Shown: one piece after another, positions 1 through 8,102 of the stretch
Layout: each line of letters begins with the position of its first letter
How positions within the stretch are numbered: position 1 is the stretch's first letter
Source of the DNA: a virus
Direction: 5' to 3' (one strand)
Virus record (IMG/VR): IMGVR_UViG_3300028025_003222
Location: 1 to 24,098 of that record
DNA: 24,098 nt
Position numbers and translations under genes: made by a program
The notes under the pieces: model-generated
Told to the model about the DNA's origin: nothing
The model's input: only the letters and a program-made list of their open reading frames with translations
The model's database searches: none

Positions 1-18
1 TATAATTAGGAGAAAAAC

Positions 19-216
19 ATGGACAAAGCAAGAGAAATTATAGATTATGCTGAAAACGGCAACGCAACTGAAATGCGTGATACTTTGTATTCAGCATTAC
101 ATGATAGAGTTATGGCACATATCGAAACACACAAACAGGTGGTTGCACAAAACTTAATGAACCCACCAGAAGCAGCGGTTGAAGATGAATCAATTCAACC
201 AGAAGTTTCGACTTAA
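19..216 (+). CDS. Small prohead core protein, gp67-like
   Basis: Encodes 65 residues, mostly acidic and helical, with no cysteine and no membrane segment. An excellent ribosome binding site (TAGGAGAAAAAC) precedes the ATG. Its size, acidity and position just upstream of the prohead protease and scaffold genes match the small prohead core proteins (gp67/gp68 type) that T4-like phages place after the portal gene. In T4 such proteins sit in the scaffold core and are degraded by gp21 during head maturation. The assignment rests mainly on position and composition, because these proteins diverge quickly. Confidence 0.65.
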   Translation: MDKAREIIDYAENGNATEMRDTLYSALHDRVMAHIETHKQVVAQNLMNPPEAAVEDESIQPEVST

Positions 217-230
217 TTTTGTCATATTGG

Positions 231-238
231 TATAAATA
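231..238 (+). promoter_or_regulatory. T4-type late promoter TATAAATA
   Basis: An exact match to the T4 late promoter -10 box TATAAATA lies 28 bases before the next start codon. Such promoters are read by host polymerase carrying the phage sigma factor gp55, which is encoded further on, with the sliding clamp as co-activator. It is well placed to drive the structural genes from 266 onward. Confidence 0.75.
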
Positions 239-265
239 TTATTCAAACAATAACAGGAATTACAA

Positions 266-817
266 ATGGCAAATAAATTTTCATATCAAGTACTAAAAGA
301 TGATACTCAACATGCAGTCATCAAAATTACTGGTGAATTTGATGGTACTGGCCAAGAAAATAATGTGGCCAGAATCCAAGCAAACACTTTATATGGAGCT
401 CTAGATTATTCAAAAGCAAACCTATTATCGTCAACTGCAAATACAGGACCATTATACTATTACGGCCTAATGGTAAACCGTTTATGGTATGATACCGATA
501 CCGGAACAGGAGATGTACAGTTGTATTGGTCAAATACTAGAAGCACTTTAGCAAATTCAGGTATACCAATTATGTTATTGCAGGGTAACGGAGAATATGA
601 CGGCAATGGAAATTGGATTACAATTAAAAATCCAACAGTATCTAATACCGCAACAACATGGAATAACGGAGACATTGGAATTTGCACAAGAGGTCAAATT
701 GCAAATGCAAGTTATACAATTATTATGGAATTGCGTAAAGATAATGAACACTATCAACGTGGACAATTCAACGATCCAGCTGCCTTCAATTATGGCAGTT
801 ACGGTATGAGACCATAA
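266..817 (+). CDS. Putative virion structural protein of unknown function
   Basis: Encodes 183 residues, rich in Asn, Thr, Gly and aromatic residues and predicted beta-rich. There is no signal peptide, membrane segment or catalytic motif that I recognise. Its N-terminus (MANKFSYQVLKDDTQHAVIK) and its repeated Gly/Asn-rich turns look like a compact beta-sandwich virion protein. An exact late promoter lies directly upstream and the prohead protease follows after 8 bases, so it is expressed late with the head genes. A head decoration or accessory protein is one possibility, but I cannot name the family. The ribosome binding site is modest (CAGGAATTACAA). Confidence 0.8.
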   Translation: MANKFSYQVLKDDTQHAVIKITGEFDGTGQENNVARIQANTLYGALDYSKANLLSSTANTGPLYYYGLMVNRLWYDTDTGTGDVQLYWSNTRSTLANSGIPIMLLQGNGEYDGNGNWITIKNPTVSNTATTWNNGDIGICTRGQIANASYTIIMELRKDNEHYQRGQFNDPAAFNYGSYGMRP

Positions 818-825
818 GGAATAAA

Positions 826-1470
826 ATGAAACTTATTAGAGAACTTACCGAATCGGTACAATATTTAACGGAAGAAAAAGATGGAAAGAAAACTCTTTTC
901 ATTGAAGGTCCGTTTCTAGTTGCAGAAGCAGTTAACAAAAACAAACGCATGTATAAAGAAGAAACTATGCGTAATGAAGTTAACCGTTACAATGAAGCAT
1001 ACATTTCTAAAAACCGTGCCTTTGGTGAACTGGGTCATCCAGACACCCCATCCATCAATCTTGACCGTGTGTCTCACTTAATTGTGGGTCTACGTCAAGA
1101 AGGAAATGCTTGGATAGGCAAAGCTAAAATTCTTGAAACACCAATGGGTAATATTGCAAGAAGTCTTATCGAAGGTGGCGCACAACTAGGTGTGTCTTCC
1201 CGTGGTATGGGTTCTCTCAAGACAATCAATGGTGTTAACATAGTTCAAGATGACTTTCATCTGGCCACAGCGGCAGATATTGTAGCAGACCCTTCTGCGC
1301 CTGGTGCTTTTGTACAAGGTATTATGGAAGGTAAAGAGTGGATGATGGTAAACGGATCATGGACTGAGGTTCAATATGAAGAAGCTAAAAGAGAAATCAA
1401 ACAAGCTTCTAGTAAAGACATTGAACGTGTAAGTTTAAAAATATTCGAAAACTTCATCAAAAAGCTTTAA
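826..1470 (+). CDS. 21: Prohead core maturation protease, gp21
   Basis: Encodes 214 residues, the usual length for gp21. In T4 this serine protease cleaves scaffold, core and capsid proteins after (L/I)-x-E when the prohead matures, and then digests itself. The fold is that of herpesvirus assemblin-type proteases. The conserved GELGHP motif contains the likely catalytic His71, LGVSSRG contains the likely nucleophile (Ser124 or Ser125), and a downstream DIVADPSAPGA segment (about 151-161) is also typical of the family. It lies immediately before its substrates gp22 and gp23. A ribosome binding site (AAGGAATAAA) overlaps the end of the preceding gene. Confidence 0.95.
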   Translation: MKLIRELTESVQYLTEEKDGKKTLFIEGPFLVAEAVNKNKRMYKEETMRNEVNRYNEAYISKNRAFGELGHPDTPSINLDRVSHLIVGLRQEGNAWIGKAKILETPMGNIARSLIEGGAQLGVSSRGMGSLKTINGVNIVQDDFHLATAADIVADPSAPGAFVQGIMEGKEWMMVNGSWTEVQYEEAKREIKQASSKDIERVSLKIFENFIKKL

Positions 1471-1471
1471 T

Positions 1472-1479
1472 TATAAATA
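1472..1479 (+). promoter_or_regulatory. T4-type late promoter TATAAATA
   Basis: A second exact TATAAATA begins just after the gp21 stop codon, 30 bases before the scaffold start. It would give the scaffold and capsid genes a strong late transcript of their own. Confidence 0.75.
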
Positions 1480-1508
1480 TCCAATATAAAATCAAGGAGA
1501 TTCTCAAA

Positions 1509-2768
1509 ATGGGAAAATTTAATCTGACAGACGCCGCTAAATCGATCCTTACAGAAGGTGCAAAAGAAAACTTTGAAGCTTCTGTATCTCGTGGCCACAA
1601 AGAAGGTTCATCCAAACTACCTACATCTGTTGCCTATGGCATGAAAGATGCTGGTGAAGTTGCTGGTGAAATTAAAAAACAAGATGACGAAACTGGTGAT
1701 TACACCAAAGGTGTTCCAACAGCTACACCTCCTGGCGCAACACCACCTGTTGGTTCACAACCTGGCAGCAAACTAACTGGTCCTGCCGATTCAGAAGGTT
1801 CTGAACACAAAGCAGTTCAAGCAGCTGCAACTGACTATTCTGCCATTCGTGACCGTATCAAAGCTAAGCTTGCTCCACAAATGTTCCAAGCAAATCCAGG
1901 CGCAACATTCCAGTCTTATGCTGAAGAAAAAGTAGAAGATGAAAAAGTTGTTGCTGAAGAAAAAGAAGGCCACGAAGACGAAGCCGAAGACAAAGCAATG
2001 ATTAAGAAAATGATGAAGAAACAAAAAATGAAAGAACAGATGGACCAAGACGTAGGTGCATTACTTTCAGGTGAAGAACTATCAGAAGAATTCAAAACTA
2101 AAGCAACCACAATTTTCGAATCAGCTGTTATCGCTCGTTCACAAGCTATCTTGGAAGAAGTTGAAGAAGCAATGTACGAAGAATTCGAAGCTTCAGTTGA
2201 AGAAGTTAAAGAAGAATTGTCTAAGAAATTGGACGATTACATCAGTTACATGGCCGAAGAATGGTTCAAAGAAAATCAATTGGCAATCGAAAAAGGTCTA
2301 CGTTCAGAAATCGTTGAAGATTTCATTCGTGGTATGAAGTCACTATTCGAAGAACACTATATTGATATTCCAGAAGAAAAAGTAAACGTTGTCGAAGAAT
2401 TAACCGACAGAGTTGAAGACTTGGAATCTTCACTAAACGAACAGATCAAGTCTGCCGTTCAAATGAAGAAACAAATTAACGAATACAAAAAAACAGAGGC
2501 TATACATGCAGTATGTGAGGGCCTAACGCAGACTCAAGTGGAAAAATTAAAATCACTCGCAGAGAGTGTTGAATTTACCACCGAAGAAGAATTTGGTCGT
2601 AAGTTGGAAACATTGGTAGATTCATACTTCCAGTCTCCAATTAAAGCAATTGAAAGTTCTGCTCTACACGAAGCTGTTGAAGTTGAGGACGAAAAGAAGC
2701 CATCAGCTTCTGTTGATCCTGAAATCGCACAGTACGCACAAATCATCTCTAAATCATTGGTTAAATAA
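1509..2768 (+). CDS. 22: Prohead scaffolding core protein, gp22
   Basis: Encodes 419 residues that are strongly charged and rich in Glu and Lys. A low-complexity Pro/Gly/Thr linker lies at about residues 55-95, followed by long predicted coiled-coil helices (about 135-360). Gp22 forms the internal scaffold around which the capsid assembles and is removed by gp21. Several (L/I)-x-E tripeptides fit gp21 cleavage sites. It is longer than T4 gp22 (about 270 residues), as is common in environmental T4-like phages. Position between gp21 and gp23, composition and the strong AAGGAGA site make the call secure despite low sequence conservation. Confidence 0.92.
   Translation: MGKFNLTDAAKSILTEGAKENFEASVSRGHKEGSSKLPTSVAYGMKDAGEVAGEIKKQDDETGDYTKGVPTATPPGATPPVGSQPGSKLTGPADSEGSEHKAVQAAATDYSAIRDRIKAKLAPQMFQANPGATFQSYAEEKVEDEKVVAEEKEGHEDEAEDKAMIKKMMKKQKMKEQMDQDVGALLSGEELSEEFKTKATTIFESAVIARSQAILEEVEEAMYEEFEASVEEVKEELSKKLDDYISYMAEEWFKENQLAIEKGLRSEIVEDFIRGMKSLFEEHYIDIPEEKVNVVEELTDRVEDLESSLNEQIKSAVQMKKQINEYKKTEAIHAVCEGLTQTQVEKLKSLAESVEFTTEEEFGRKLETLVDSYFQSPIKAIESSALHEAVEVEDEKKPSASVDPEIAQYAQIISKSLVK
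2760..2767 (+). promoter_or_regulatory. Degenerate late-promoter-like box before the capsid gene
   Basis: GTTAAATA keeps the TAAATA core of the late promoter (6 of 8 positions) and lies about 45 bases before the capsid start, overlapping the gp22 stop. It might support the very high capsid expression needed. It is weaker than the two exact sites upstream and could be chance in AT-rich sequence. Confidence 0.3.
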
Positions 2769-2810
2769 ATAAACTTTACCAATAAAAGATACTTACAAGG
2801 AGAATACTAA

Positions 2811-4160
2811 ATGTATCTAACAGAAGAACTACAAAAAAAATGGGCCCCTGTTCTTGAACACGAAGGTCTAGAGTCCATCAAAGACCCATACAAGAAAGCT
2901 GTTACAGCACTTGTTTTGGAAAACCAACAACGTGAAATGGCAGCTGCTCACTCACAGTTGAACGAAACAGCACAATCTGCTGCTCCAACAAACGTTACAG
3001 GTTCTGGCATTTCTAACTACGATCCAATCTTGATTAGTTTGGTTCGCCGTGCATTGCCTAACTTGATTGCTTATGATGTTGCAGGCGTTCAACCAATGAC
3101 AGGCCCAACAGGCTTGATCTTTGCAATGCGTGCTCGTTACGATGCACAATCAGGCAGCCCTTCAAATGCAAACGAAGCATTCTACAACGAAGCAAATACC
3201 AAGTTCTCTGGTGTTGGTTCTGAAAACAACCTATACGGTTTCCGTGGTAACACATCTAAAGATACAGACGCTAATCCATTCACAAACTTTGCAACTGCTA
3301 ACGCTGTTACAACTGGTATTGGTATGTCTACTGCTACAGCAGAAGCTTTGGGTGCTGACACAGACAGCAACTTCAAACAAATGGCATTCTCAATTGAGAA
3401 AGTTACTGTTACTGCACAAAGCCGTGCATTGAAAGCTGAATACTCACTAGAACTTGCACAAGACTTGAAAGCAATCCATGGTTTGGATGCTGAAACAGAA
3501 TTGAGCAACATTCTTTCTACTGAGATTCTTGCTGAAATCAACCGTGAAGTTATCCGTACAATCTATACATGCGCTGTTGCAGGTGCTCAGTATGGTACTA
3601 CAACTGCTGGTTCTTTCGACTTGGACACAGACTCTAACGGTCGTTGGTCTGTTGAACGTTTCAAAGGTTTGATTTTCCAAATTGAACGTGATGCTAACGT
3701 TATTGCAAAACAAACTCGTAGAGGTAAAGGCAACGTGATGATCGTATCATCTGACGTTGCTTCTGCAATGGCAATGGCTGGTGTGTTACAATACACTCCT
3801 AACCTATCTGCTGACCTACAAGTTGATGACACAGGTAACACATTCGCTGGTTTGTTGCACGGTCGTATCAAGGTCTATATCGACCCATACTTCGGTGGTT
3901 ATACATCTAACCAAGAATTGGTTACACTAGGTTATAAGGGTACTTCTCCTTATGACGCTGGTATTTTCTACTGCCCATACGTTCCTCTACAAATGGTTCG
4001 TGCAGTTGACCAGTACACATTCCAACCAAAAATTGGATTCAAGACTCGTTACGGAATGGTTGCAAACCCATTCGCAACTGGCTTGACAACTGGCAACGGT
4101 GCATTGAACGCTCGTTCAAACGTATACTATCGTATTTTCCAAGTTCGCAACTTGATGTAA
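2811..4160 (+). CDS. 23: Major capsid protein, gp23
   Basis: Encodes 449 residues with the HK97-type fold of T4 gp23. Family hallmarks include the N-terminal region ending in DPILISLVRRALPNLIAYDV (about 71-90), followed by GVQPMTGPTGLIFAMRARY, and a C-terminal half with TRRGKGN and IDPYFGGY segments. The first ~52 residues act as a propeptide: L50-N51-E52 fits the gp21 cleavage rule (L/I)-x-E, giving a mature protein of about 397 residues. Codon use is markedly regular and U/C-rich, as expected for the most highly expressed gene. A strong Shine-Dalgarno (AAGGAG) precedes it and a UUCG terminator follows. Confidence 0.98.
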   Translation: MYLTEELQKKWAPVLEHEGLESIKDPYKKAVTALVLENQQREMAAAHSQLNETAQSAAPTNVTGSGISNYDPILISLVRRALPNLIAYDVAGVQPMTGPTGLIFAMRARYDAQSGSPSNANEAFYNEANTKFSGVGSENNLYGFRGNTSKDTDANPFTNFATANAVTTGIGMSTATAEALGADTDSNFKQMAFSIEKVTVTAQSRALKAEYSLELAQDLKAIHGLDAETELSNILSTEILAEINREVIRTIYTCAVAGAQYGTTTAGSFDLDTDSNGRWSVERFKGLIFQIERDANVIAKQTRRGKGNVMIVSSDVASAMAMAGVLQYTPNLSADLQVDDTGNTFAGLLHGRIKVYIDPYFGGYTSNQELVTLGYKGTSPYDAGIFYCPYVPLQMVRAVDQYTFQPKIGFKTRYGMVANPFATGLTTGNGALNARSNVYYRIFQVRNLM

Positions 4161-4190
4161 GATAGAGTCACCATTAAGAGTGACATTTAA

Positions 4191-4217
4191 AGACCACCTT
4201 CGGGTGGTCTTTTTTTT
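4191..4217 (+). terminator. Intrinsic terminator after the capsid gene
   Basis: AGACCACC and GGTGGTCT form a perfect 8-bp stem closed by a TTCG tetraloop and followed by eight uninterrupted T residues. This is a textbook rho-independent terminator that closes the head gene transcript. Confidence 0.95.
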
Positions 4218-4221
4218 GGCT

Positions 4222-4229
4222 CCTAAATA
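4222..4229 (+). promoter_or_regulatory. Possible late promoter for the tail gene
   Basis: CCTAAATA keeps the TAAATA core of the late promoter and lies just after the capsid terminator, 18 bases before the next start codon. A promoter is needed here because the terminator cuts off upstream transcription and no sigma70-type boxes are visible. It matches 6 of 8 positions. Confidence 0.4.
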
Positions 4230-4247
4230 GTGTATAGAGGAGACAAC

Positions 4248-4760
4248 ATGACTGCAATATCCAGATCACCAGAAAATACAGACTTACTTCAACCCACAAA
4301 ATTCTTATTGACTTTCAATAGAATTAGAGATACACAGTATTTTTGTCAATCAGTTAATTTACCTGGAGTTTCTTTAGGTGAAGTTAACAGAGCTACGCCT
4401 TTTTTGGACATGTATTCACCTGGTACTAAGTTAACTTATTCTCCACTTGATATTGTGTTTTTGATAGATGAAGAATTACAATCTTGGAAGAACATATACG
4501 ATTGGTTTCTTACTATGGCTGATCCAGATGGATTTGAAAAACGTGACGGTAGCAAAGAACTACAAACTAATAAACATTTTTCAGATGCAACATTAACGAT
4601 TCTAAGTGGACTAAACAATCCAATATTAAGAATACAATATACAAATGTATTCCCGTTAAGTATAAGTGATATTATATTCGACACAACTCAATCAGCGGAT
4701 AATATTATCACCGCAAGGGCAACATTTAGATACCAATCATATAATTACTTGACAGTTTGA
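4248..4760 (+). CDS. Tail-tube-fold structural protein (gp19/gp3-like)
   Basis: Encodes 170 residues from the ATG preceded by AGAGGAGACAAC. An upstream GTG at 4230 lies before this ribosome binding site and is rejected. The pattern FLLTFNRIRDTQYFCQSVNL followed by PGVSLGEVNR, a central FLIDEEL..WKNIYDWF helix (about 76-88) and a beta-rich C-terminus is that of the T4-like tail-tube superfamily. In related phages the gene between gp23 and uvsY is usually called tail tube or tail completion (gp3). I cannot decide between a tube subunit and a tube terminator. Its 3' end carries the uvsY promoter. Confidence 0.75.
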   Translation: MTAISRSPENTDLLQPTKFLLTFNRIRDTQYFCQSVNLPGVSLGEVNRATPFLDMYSPGTKLTYSPLDIVFLIDEELQSWKNIYDWFLTMADPDGFEKRDGSKELQTNKHFSDATLTILSGLNNPILRIQYTNVFPLSISDIIFDTTQSADNIITARATFRYQSYNYLTV

Positions 4761-4777
4761 TACTTTTATGATATAAT
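4749..4777 (+). promoter_or_regulatory. Consensus sigma70 promoter for uvsY-uvsW
   Basis: TTGACA (4749-4754) and TATAAT (4772-4777) are perfect boxes separated by exactly 17 bp. The -35 box lies inside the end of the tail gene. Transcription would start near 4784, shortly before uvsY, allowing host polymerase to read the recombination genes early in infection. Confidence 0.92.
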
Positions 4778-4805
4778 GTTTTGATTATGGCAATTATGAA
4801 TAACT

Positions 4806-5240
4806 ATGGAAACACTTGAACAAGTCTTAAAAATGTGGGAATCGGATGCAGTTATCGACCAAACCGAACCCAGCAGAGAACTATTAAAGATACCTGTATA
4901 TCACAGTAAGTATCTTGGCATTCTCACCAAACATAAAATTGCATCAAAGAAATCTCACTTTGATTACTTGCGTATGCGTAAAGTCAAATGGGAATACTTT
5001 ACTGGCAAAATGTCCGAAGATGAATTGGAACAATATGGTTGGGAACCATTTCAATTTGCACTCAAATCGGATATCAATACTTACCTAGAAGCAGACAAAG
5101 ACCTCATCAAATTACTTGAGAAAAAGGTCTACCATGAGGAAGTTATTTCGGTTATTGAATCTATTATGGCCGAATTGAAACAAAGAACATGGCAACTAAG
5201 AGACTTTATATCATGGGAGAAATTCATTGGTGGCCAATGA
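4806..5240 (+). CDS. uvsY: Recombination mediator protein UvsY
   Basis: Encodes 144 residues, close to T4 UvsY (137). UvsY forms hexamers that help load the phage recombinase UvsX onto single-stranded DNA coated with gp32. Visible family features are an acidic N-terminal helix (LEQVLKMWESDAVID), a conserved SKYLGILTKHK segment with following Lys/Arg-rich helix (RMRKVKWEYFTGKM), and LEADKDLIKL near the centre. UvsW follows with a 4-codon overlap, as in T4-like core clusters. The ribosome binding site is poor, so the perfect promoter just upstream may compensate. Confidence 0.93.
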   Translation: METLEQVLKMWESDAVIDQTEPSRELLKIPVYHSKYLGILTKHKIASKKSHFDYLRMRKVKWEYFTGKMSEDELEQYGWEPFQFALKSDINTYLEADKDLIKLLEKKVYHEEVISVIESIMAELKQRTWQLRDFISWEKFIGGQ

Positions 5241-6720
5241 ACATATTACGATAAACAAAGTAAACGAAGTTTACGGCAAAGTGGAGTGCGAACGCCACGT
5301 TGCAAGGGAACTATCAGAGTACTTCACATTCTTTGTGCCTGGTTATCAGTTCGTTCCAGCCTATCGGAATCGAATTTGGGATGGCAAGATTCGACTATTC
5401 AATCTACAGACCAGTCAACTATATCTTGGATTGATTCCGTATCTTACGGAGTTTTGTGATGAACGTGAGTATGCATACTCGCACGACCTGATTGAAGATG
5501 AATATTCTGTGTATCATGCACACAAGTTCTTTGATACTTTGAATCTACATTCACAAAATAAACAAATTGGTGTCAGAGAACATCAACAAAATGCGTTTAT
5601 TGAGGCCGTGCAAAAAAGGAGAGTTTTACTATTATCACCTACTGCGTCAGGTAAATCACTTATCATATACTTGTTGTTTAGACAATTATTAGATTATCAA
5701 GACCTGAAAGGCTTAATTATTGTACCAACAACATCTTTGGTTGAACAATTATATTCTGATTTTGCGGATTATTCATCCGAAAACGGATTCAATGTGGAAG
5801 AAAATGTACACAGAATTTATCAAGGTAAAGATAAGTTAACGGATAAGAATCTAACAATCTCTACATGGCAATCATTGTATAAGTTACCACCAGAATACTT
5901 CCATCAATTTCAATATGTGATTGGTGATGAAGCACACCTGTTCAAGGCACAATCTTTAACATCAATACTAACATCTTGTGTTAATGCCAAATATAGAATT
6001 GGCCTGACTGGTACACTAGACGGCACCAAAACACATAAACTGGTACTAGAAGGTTTATTTGGTCCAACTAAAAAGGTTATCACCACCAAAGAGTTAATTG
6101 ACAAAAAACAATTGTCAGCATTCAACATAAAATGTCTAGTACTAAAACACTCAGAAGAAATTTGCAAAGAAATTAAGGATAAATCATATCCAGATGAGTT
6201 GAAATATTTGATTGAATCTGAAAACAGAAATCGTTTTATTCGTAATTTAGCCATCAGTTTAGAAAAAAATACATTAGTTCTTTTTCAGATGAAAAAACAT
6301 GGTCGTGCATTATACGAAATGATTAAAGAAAAAGCAAATGATCGTAAGGTATTTTTTGTTGACGGTGATGTTGAAACGGAAGTCAGAGAAGAAATACGTA
6401 AAATTATGGAAGTAGAAGAAAATGCAATCTTTGTGGCTTCGTTTGGTACAACCAGTACAGGTACAAACATTAGAAATCTTCACAATATTATATTCACATC
6501 ACCATCAAAATCTAGAGTTAGAAATCTACAATCGATTGGTCGTGGTTTAAGACAGAATGAAGGTAAAGAAATGGCCACATTATATGATATTGCCGATGAT
6601 TTAAGAATCAAAAAACATACAAATTTCACACTCCAACATTTTATCGAAAGAGTAAAGATATATAATGAGGAGAAGTTTCCCTTCAAAATCTATAACATAG
6701 GACTTAAAAATGGCAATTAA
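5230..6720 (+). CDS. uvsW: ATP-dependent helicase UvsW
   Basis: Encodes about 496 residues of a superfamily 2 helicase that unwinds branched DNA and R-loops in T4 recombination and in the switch to recombination-dependent replication. An N-terminal DNA-binding region (WDGKIRLF, about 51-58) is typical of UvsW. It is followed by Walker A SPTASGKS (about 137-144), the GDEAH box (about 233-237), TGTLDG (261-266) and motif VI QSIGRGLRQ near residue 437. No in-frame ATG exists near the start, so translation begins at GTG 5230 or TTG 5227 behind GGGAGA, inside the end of uvsY. Alignment with the T4 N-terminus supports this start. Confidence 0.96.
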   Translation: MANEHITINKVNEVYGKVECERHVARELSEYFTFFVPGYQFVPAYRNRIWDGKIRLFNLQTSQLYLGLIPYLTEFCDEREYAYSHDLIEDEYSVYHAHKFFDTLNLHSQNKQIGVREHQQNAFIEAVQKRRVLLLSPTASGKSLIIYLLFRQLLDYQDLKGLIIVPTTSLVEQLYSDFADYSSENGFNVEENVHRIYQGKDKLTDKNLTISTWQSLYKLPPEYFHQFQYVIGDEAHLFKAQSLTSILTSCVNAKYRIGLTGTLDGTKTHKLVLEGLFGPTKKVITTKELIDKKQLSAFNIKCLVLKHSEEICKEIKDKSYPDELKYLIESENRNRFIRNLAISLEKNTLVLFQMKKHGRALYEMIKEKANDRKVFFVDGDVETEVREEIRKIMEVEENAIFVASFGTTSTGTNIRNLHNIIFTSPSKSRVRNLQSIGRGLRQNEGKEMATLYDIADDLRIKKHTNFTLQHFIERVKIYNEEKFPFKIYNIGLKNGN

Positions 6721-7063
6721 AATAATAAGATTTACGGACGGTCTAGACGTTATATGTGATTGTGAATTCACATCAAATGATATGGTAGAAATTATTGATC
6801 CAATGTTATTTGAAATACGTGGAGTCAATTTGTTATTACAAGTTTGGTTACCGATGGCTGTTGTTAAACATAACAGTGTAATGATTGGTATGGAAAATAT
6901 TCTTTGCGTGATGGATCCTACTGAGGACTTTGAAGAATACTATATCAATACAGTAACTAAATTAAATGAAGAATCTAAGAAAGAGAAGGAAGTTGTTCTT
7001 ACAGATGAAGTACTTTCAGCTTTTGAAGAAAAGGAATTCAGTAAGAATTCTTTAATGCATTGA
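6710..7063 (+). CDS. Small protein with Sm/Hfq-like beta core
   Basis: Encodes 117 residues and overlaps the end of uvsW by 11 bases. The first ~70 residues show an Sm-like pattern: a short strand with a G at the turn (FTDGLDVICDCEF), a VEIIDPM strand, VWLPMAV, and a hydrophobic closing strand MENILCVMDPTEDF. The C-terminal part is acidic and probably disordered. Similar small proteins follow uvsW in environmental T4-like phages. RNA binding is possible by analogy with Sm/Hfq folds, but no function is known to me. Ribosome binding site AGGA at suitable spacing. Confidence 0.75.
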   Translation: MAIKIIRFTDGLDVICDCEFTSNDMVEIIDPMLFEIRGVNLLLQVWLPMAVVKHNSVMIGMENILCVMDPTEDFEEYYINTVTKLNEESKKEKEVVLTDEVLSAFEEKEFSKNSLMH

Positions 7064-7143
7064 TATATTAATATCATCAGGGAACACCGTGGACTTTAAC
7101 ACATGTCAAGCCCTTTGTCAACAACTTTTTATGGTACATTTGA

Positions 7144-7689
7144 ATGAGCAAACAGAAACATTATATAAACAATCAAGATTTCCTAAAGGCACTGGTAGAC
7201 TACAAAACCAGATGTGCAGAAGCCGAAGCTGCCAATAAACCAAAACCAAACATTCCAAATTACATTGGTGAATGTTGGATGAAAATTGCCGAAGGTCTAT
7301 CACACAAACCAAACTTCATTAACTATACTTACCGAGATGAAATGGTTTCGGATGGTATTGAGAATTGTTTAATGTACTTTGAAAACTTTGATCCAACAAA
7401 GTCTTCCAATCCATTCGCATACTTTACTCAAATCATATACTTTGCCTTTCTAAGACGCATACAGAAAGAAAAGAAACAGTTGTATGTGAAGTACAAAGCC
7501 ACAGAGATGTATGGTATTCTGGATGAGTTTGAAATGTTAGAAGGTGAAGATGGTTCAAGTAAACAATTTGAACTGTATGACAATATTGCTGAATTTATTG
7601 GTAACTATGAGGACTCTAAGAAGGCGAAGAAAGCTGAAAAAGATGCCGCAAAGAAACCAAAAGGACTTGAAAAATTTATAGAGGAGTGA
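7144..7689 (+). CDS. 55: RNA polymerase sigma factor for late transcription, gp55
   Basis: Encodes 181 residues, matching T4 gp55 (185). Gp55 is a minimal sigma factor that directs host RNA polymerase to TATAAATA late promoters and needs the sliding clamp gp45 for activation. The stretch RDEMVSDGIENCLMYFENFD (about 64-83) followed by SNPFAYFTQIIYFAFLRRIQ (about 87-106) is the sigma70 region 2-like core. The C-terminal tail is Lys-rich and ends in hydrophobic/acidic residues (GLEKFIEE), consistent with the clamp-binding tail of T4 gp55. An in-frame TGA directly before the ATG fixes the start, although no clear Shine-Dalgarno is visible. Confidence 0.95.
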   Translation: MSKQKHYINNQDFLKALVDYKTRCAEAEAANKPKPNIPNYIGECWMKIAEGLSHKPNFINYTYRDEMVSDGIENCLMYFENFDPTKSSNPFAYFTQIIYFAFLRRIQKEKKQLYVKYKATEMYGILDEFEMLEGEDGSSKQFELYDNIAEFIGNYEDSKKAKKAEKDAAKKPKGLEKFIEE

Positions 7690-7691
7690 TT

Positions 7692-8102
7692 ATGAAAACT
7701 GGATTTACATGTTCTACGTTTGACCTTTTTCATGCAGGTCATGTGATGATGTTAAAAGAGGCAAAAACACAATGCGACTATTTGATTGTTGGACTACAAA
7801 TCGATCCTACGATTGATAGACCTGGCATTAAAAATAAACCAGTGCAATCGGTATTGGAAAGATTCATACAGGTAAAGGCTTGTATGTATGTTGATGAAAT
7901 TATACCATATGCCACTGAAAAAGAATTGATGGACATATTGACATCCTATCAAATAGATGTTAGAATCATAGGTGAAGAATATAGGGATAAGCAGTTCACT
8001 GGTTATCAGTTACCTATGGCAGTATATTTTAACAGTCGTCAACACAGTTTCTCAACCACTGAGTTACGACAAAGAGTATTGGAAATTGAACAGAAAAAAT
8101 GA
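7692..8102 (+). CDS. Cytidylyltransferase (glycerol-3-phosphate cytidylyltransferase-like)
   Basis: Encodes 136 residues from the ATG at 7692, behind GAGGAG. The GTG at 7686 overlaps that site and is rejected. The nucleotidyltransferase signature FDLFHAGH (HxGH at 14-17) and the C-terminal FSTTELRQR motif (about 114-122) are those of TagD-like enzymes, which transfer CMP from CTP to a phosphorylated alcohol such as glycerol-3-phosphate. Related genes occur between gp55 and gp47 in environmental T4-like phages. The real substrate is unknown; it may be a sugar or polyol phosphate used in surface decoration. The stop overlaps the next start (ATGA). Confidence 0.88.
   Translation: MKTGFTCSTFDLFHAGHVMMLKEAKTQCDYLIVGLQIDPTIDRPGIKNKPVQSVLERFIQVKACMYVDEIIPYATEKELMDILTSYQIDVRIIGEEYRDKQFTGYQLPMAVYFNSRQHSFSTTELRQRVLEIEQKK

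Noticed and set aside
1791-2110. Long minus-strand frames opposite the scaffold gene
   Set aside because: They are Phe/Ser-rich mirror images of Glu/Lys-rich coding sequence, without a start signal. All other genes lie on the + strand.
3182-3541. 119-codon minus-strand frame opposite the capsid gene
   Set aside because: The capsid protein is unambiguous here; the opposite frame is kept open by its strong codon bias.
7101-7120. Two TTGACA boxes on the minus strand before gp55
   Set aside because: The best -10 at 17 bp is TAAAGT, and no minus-strand gene follows. Regarded as chance.
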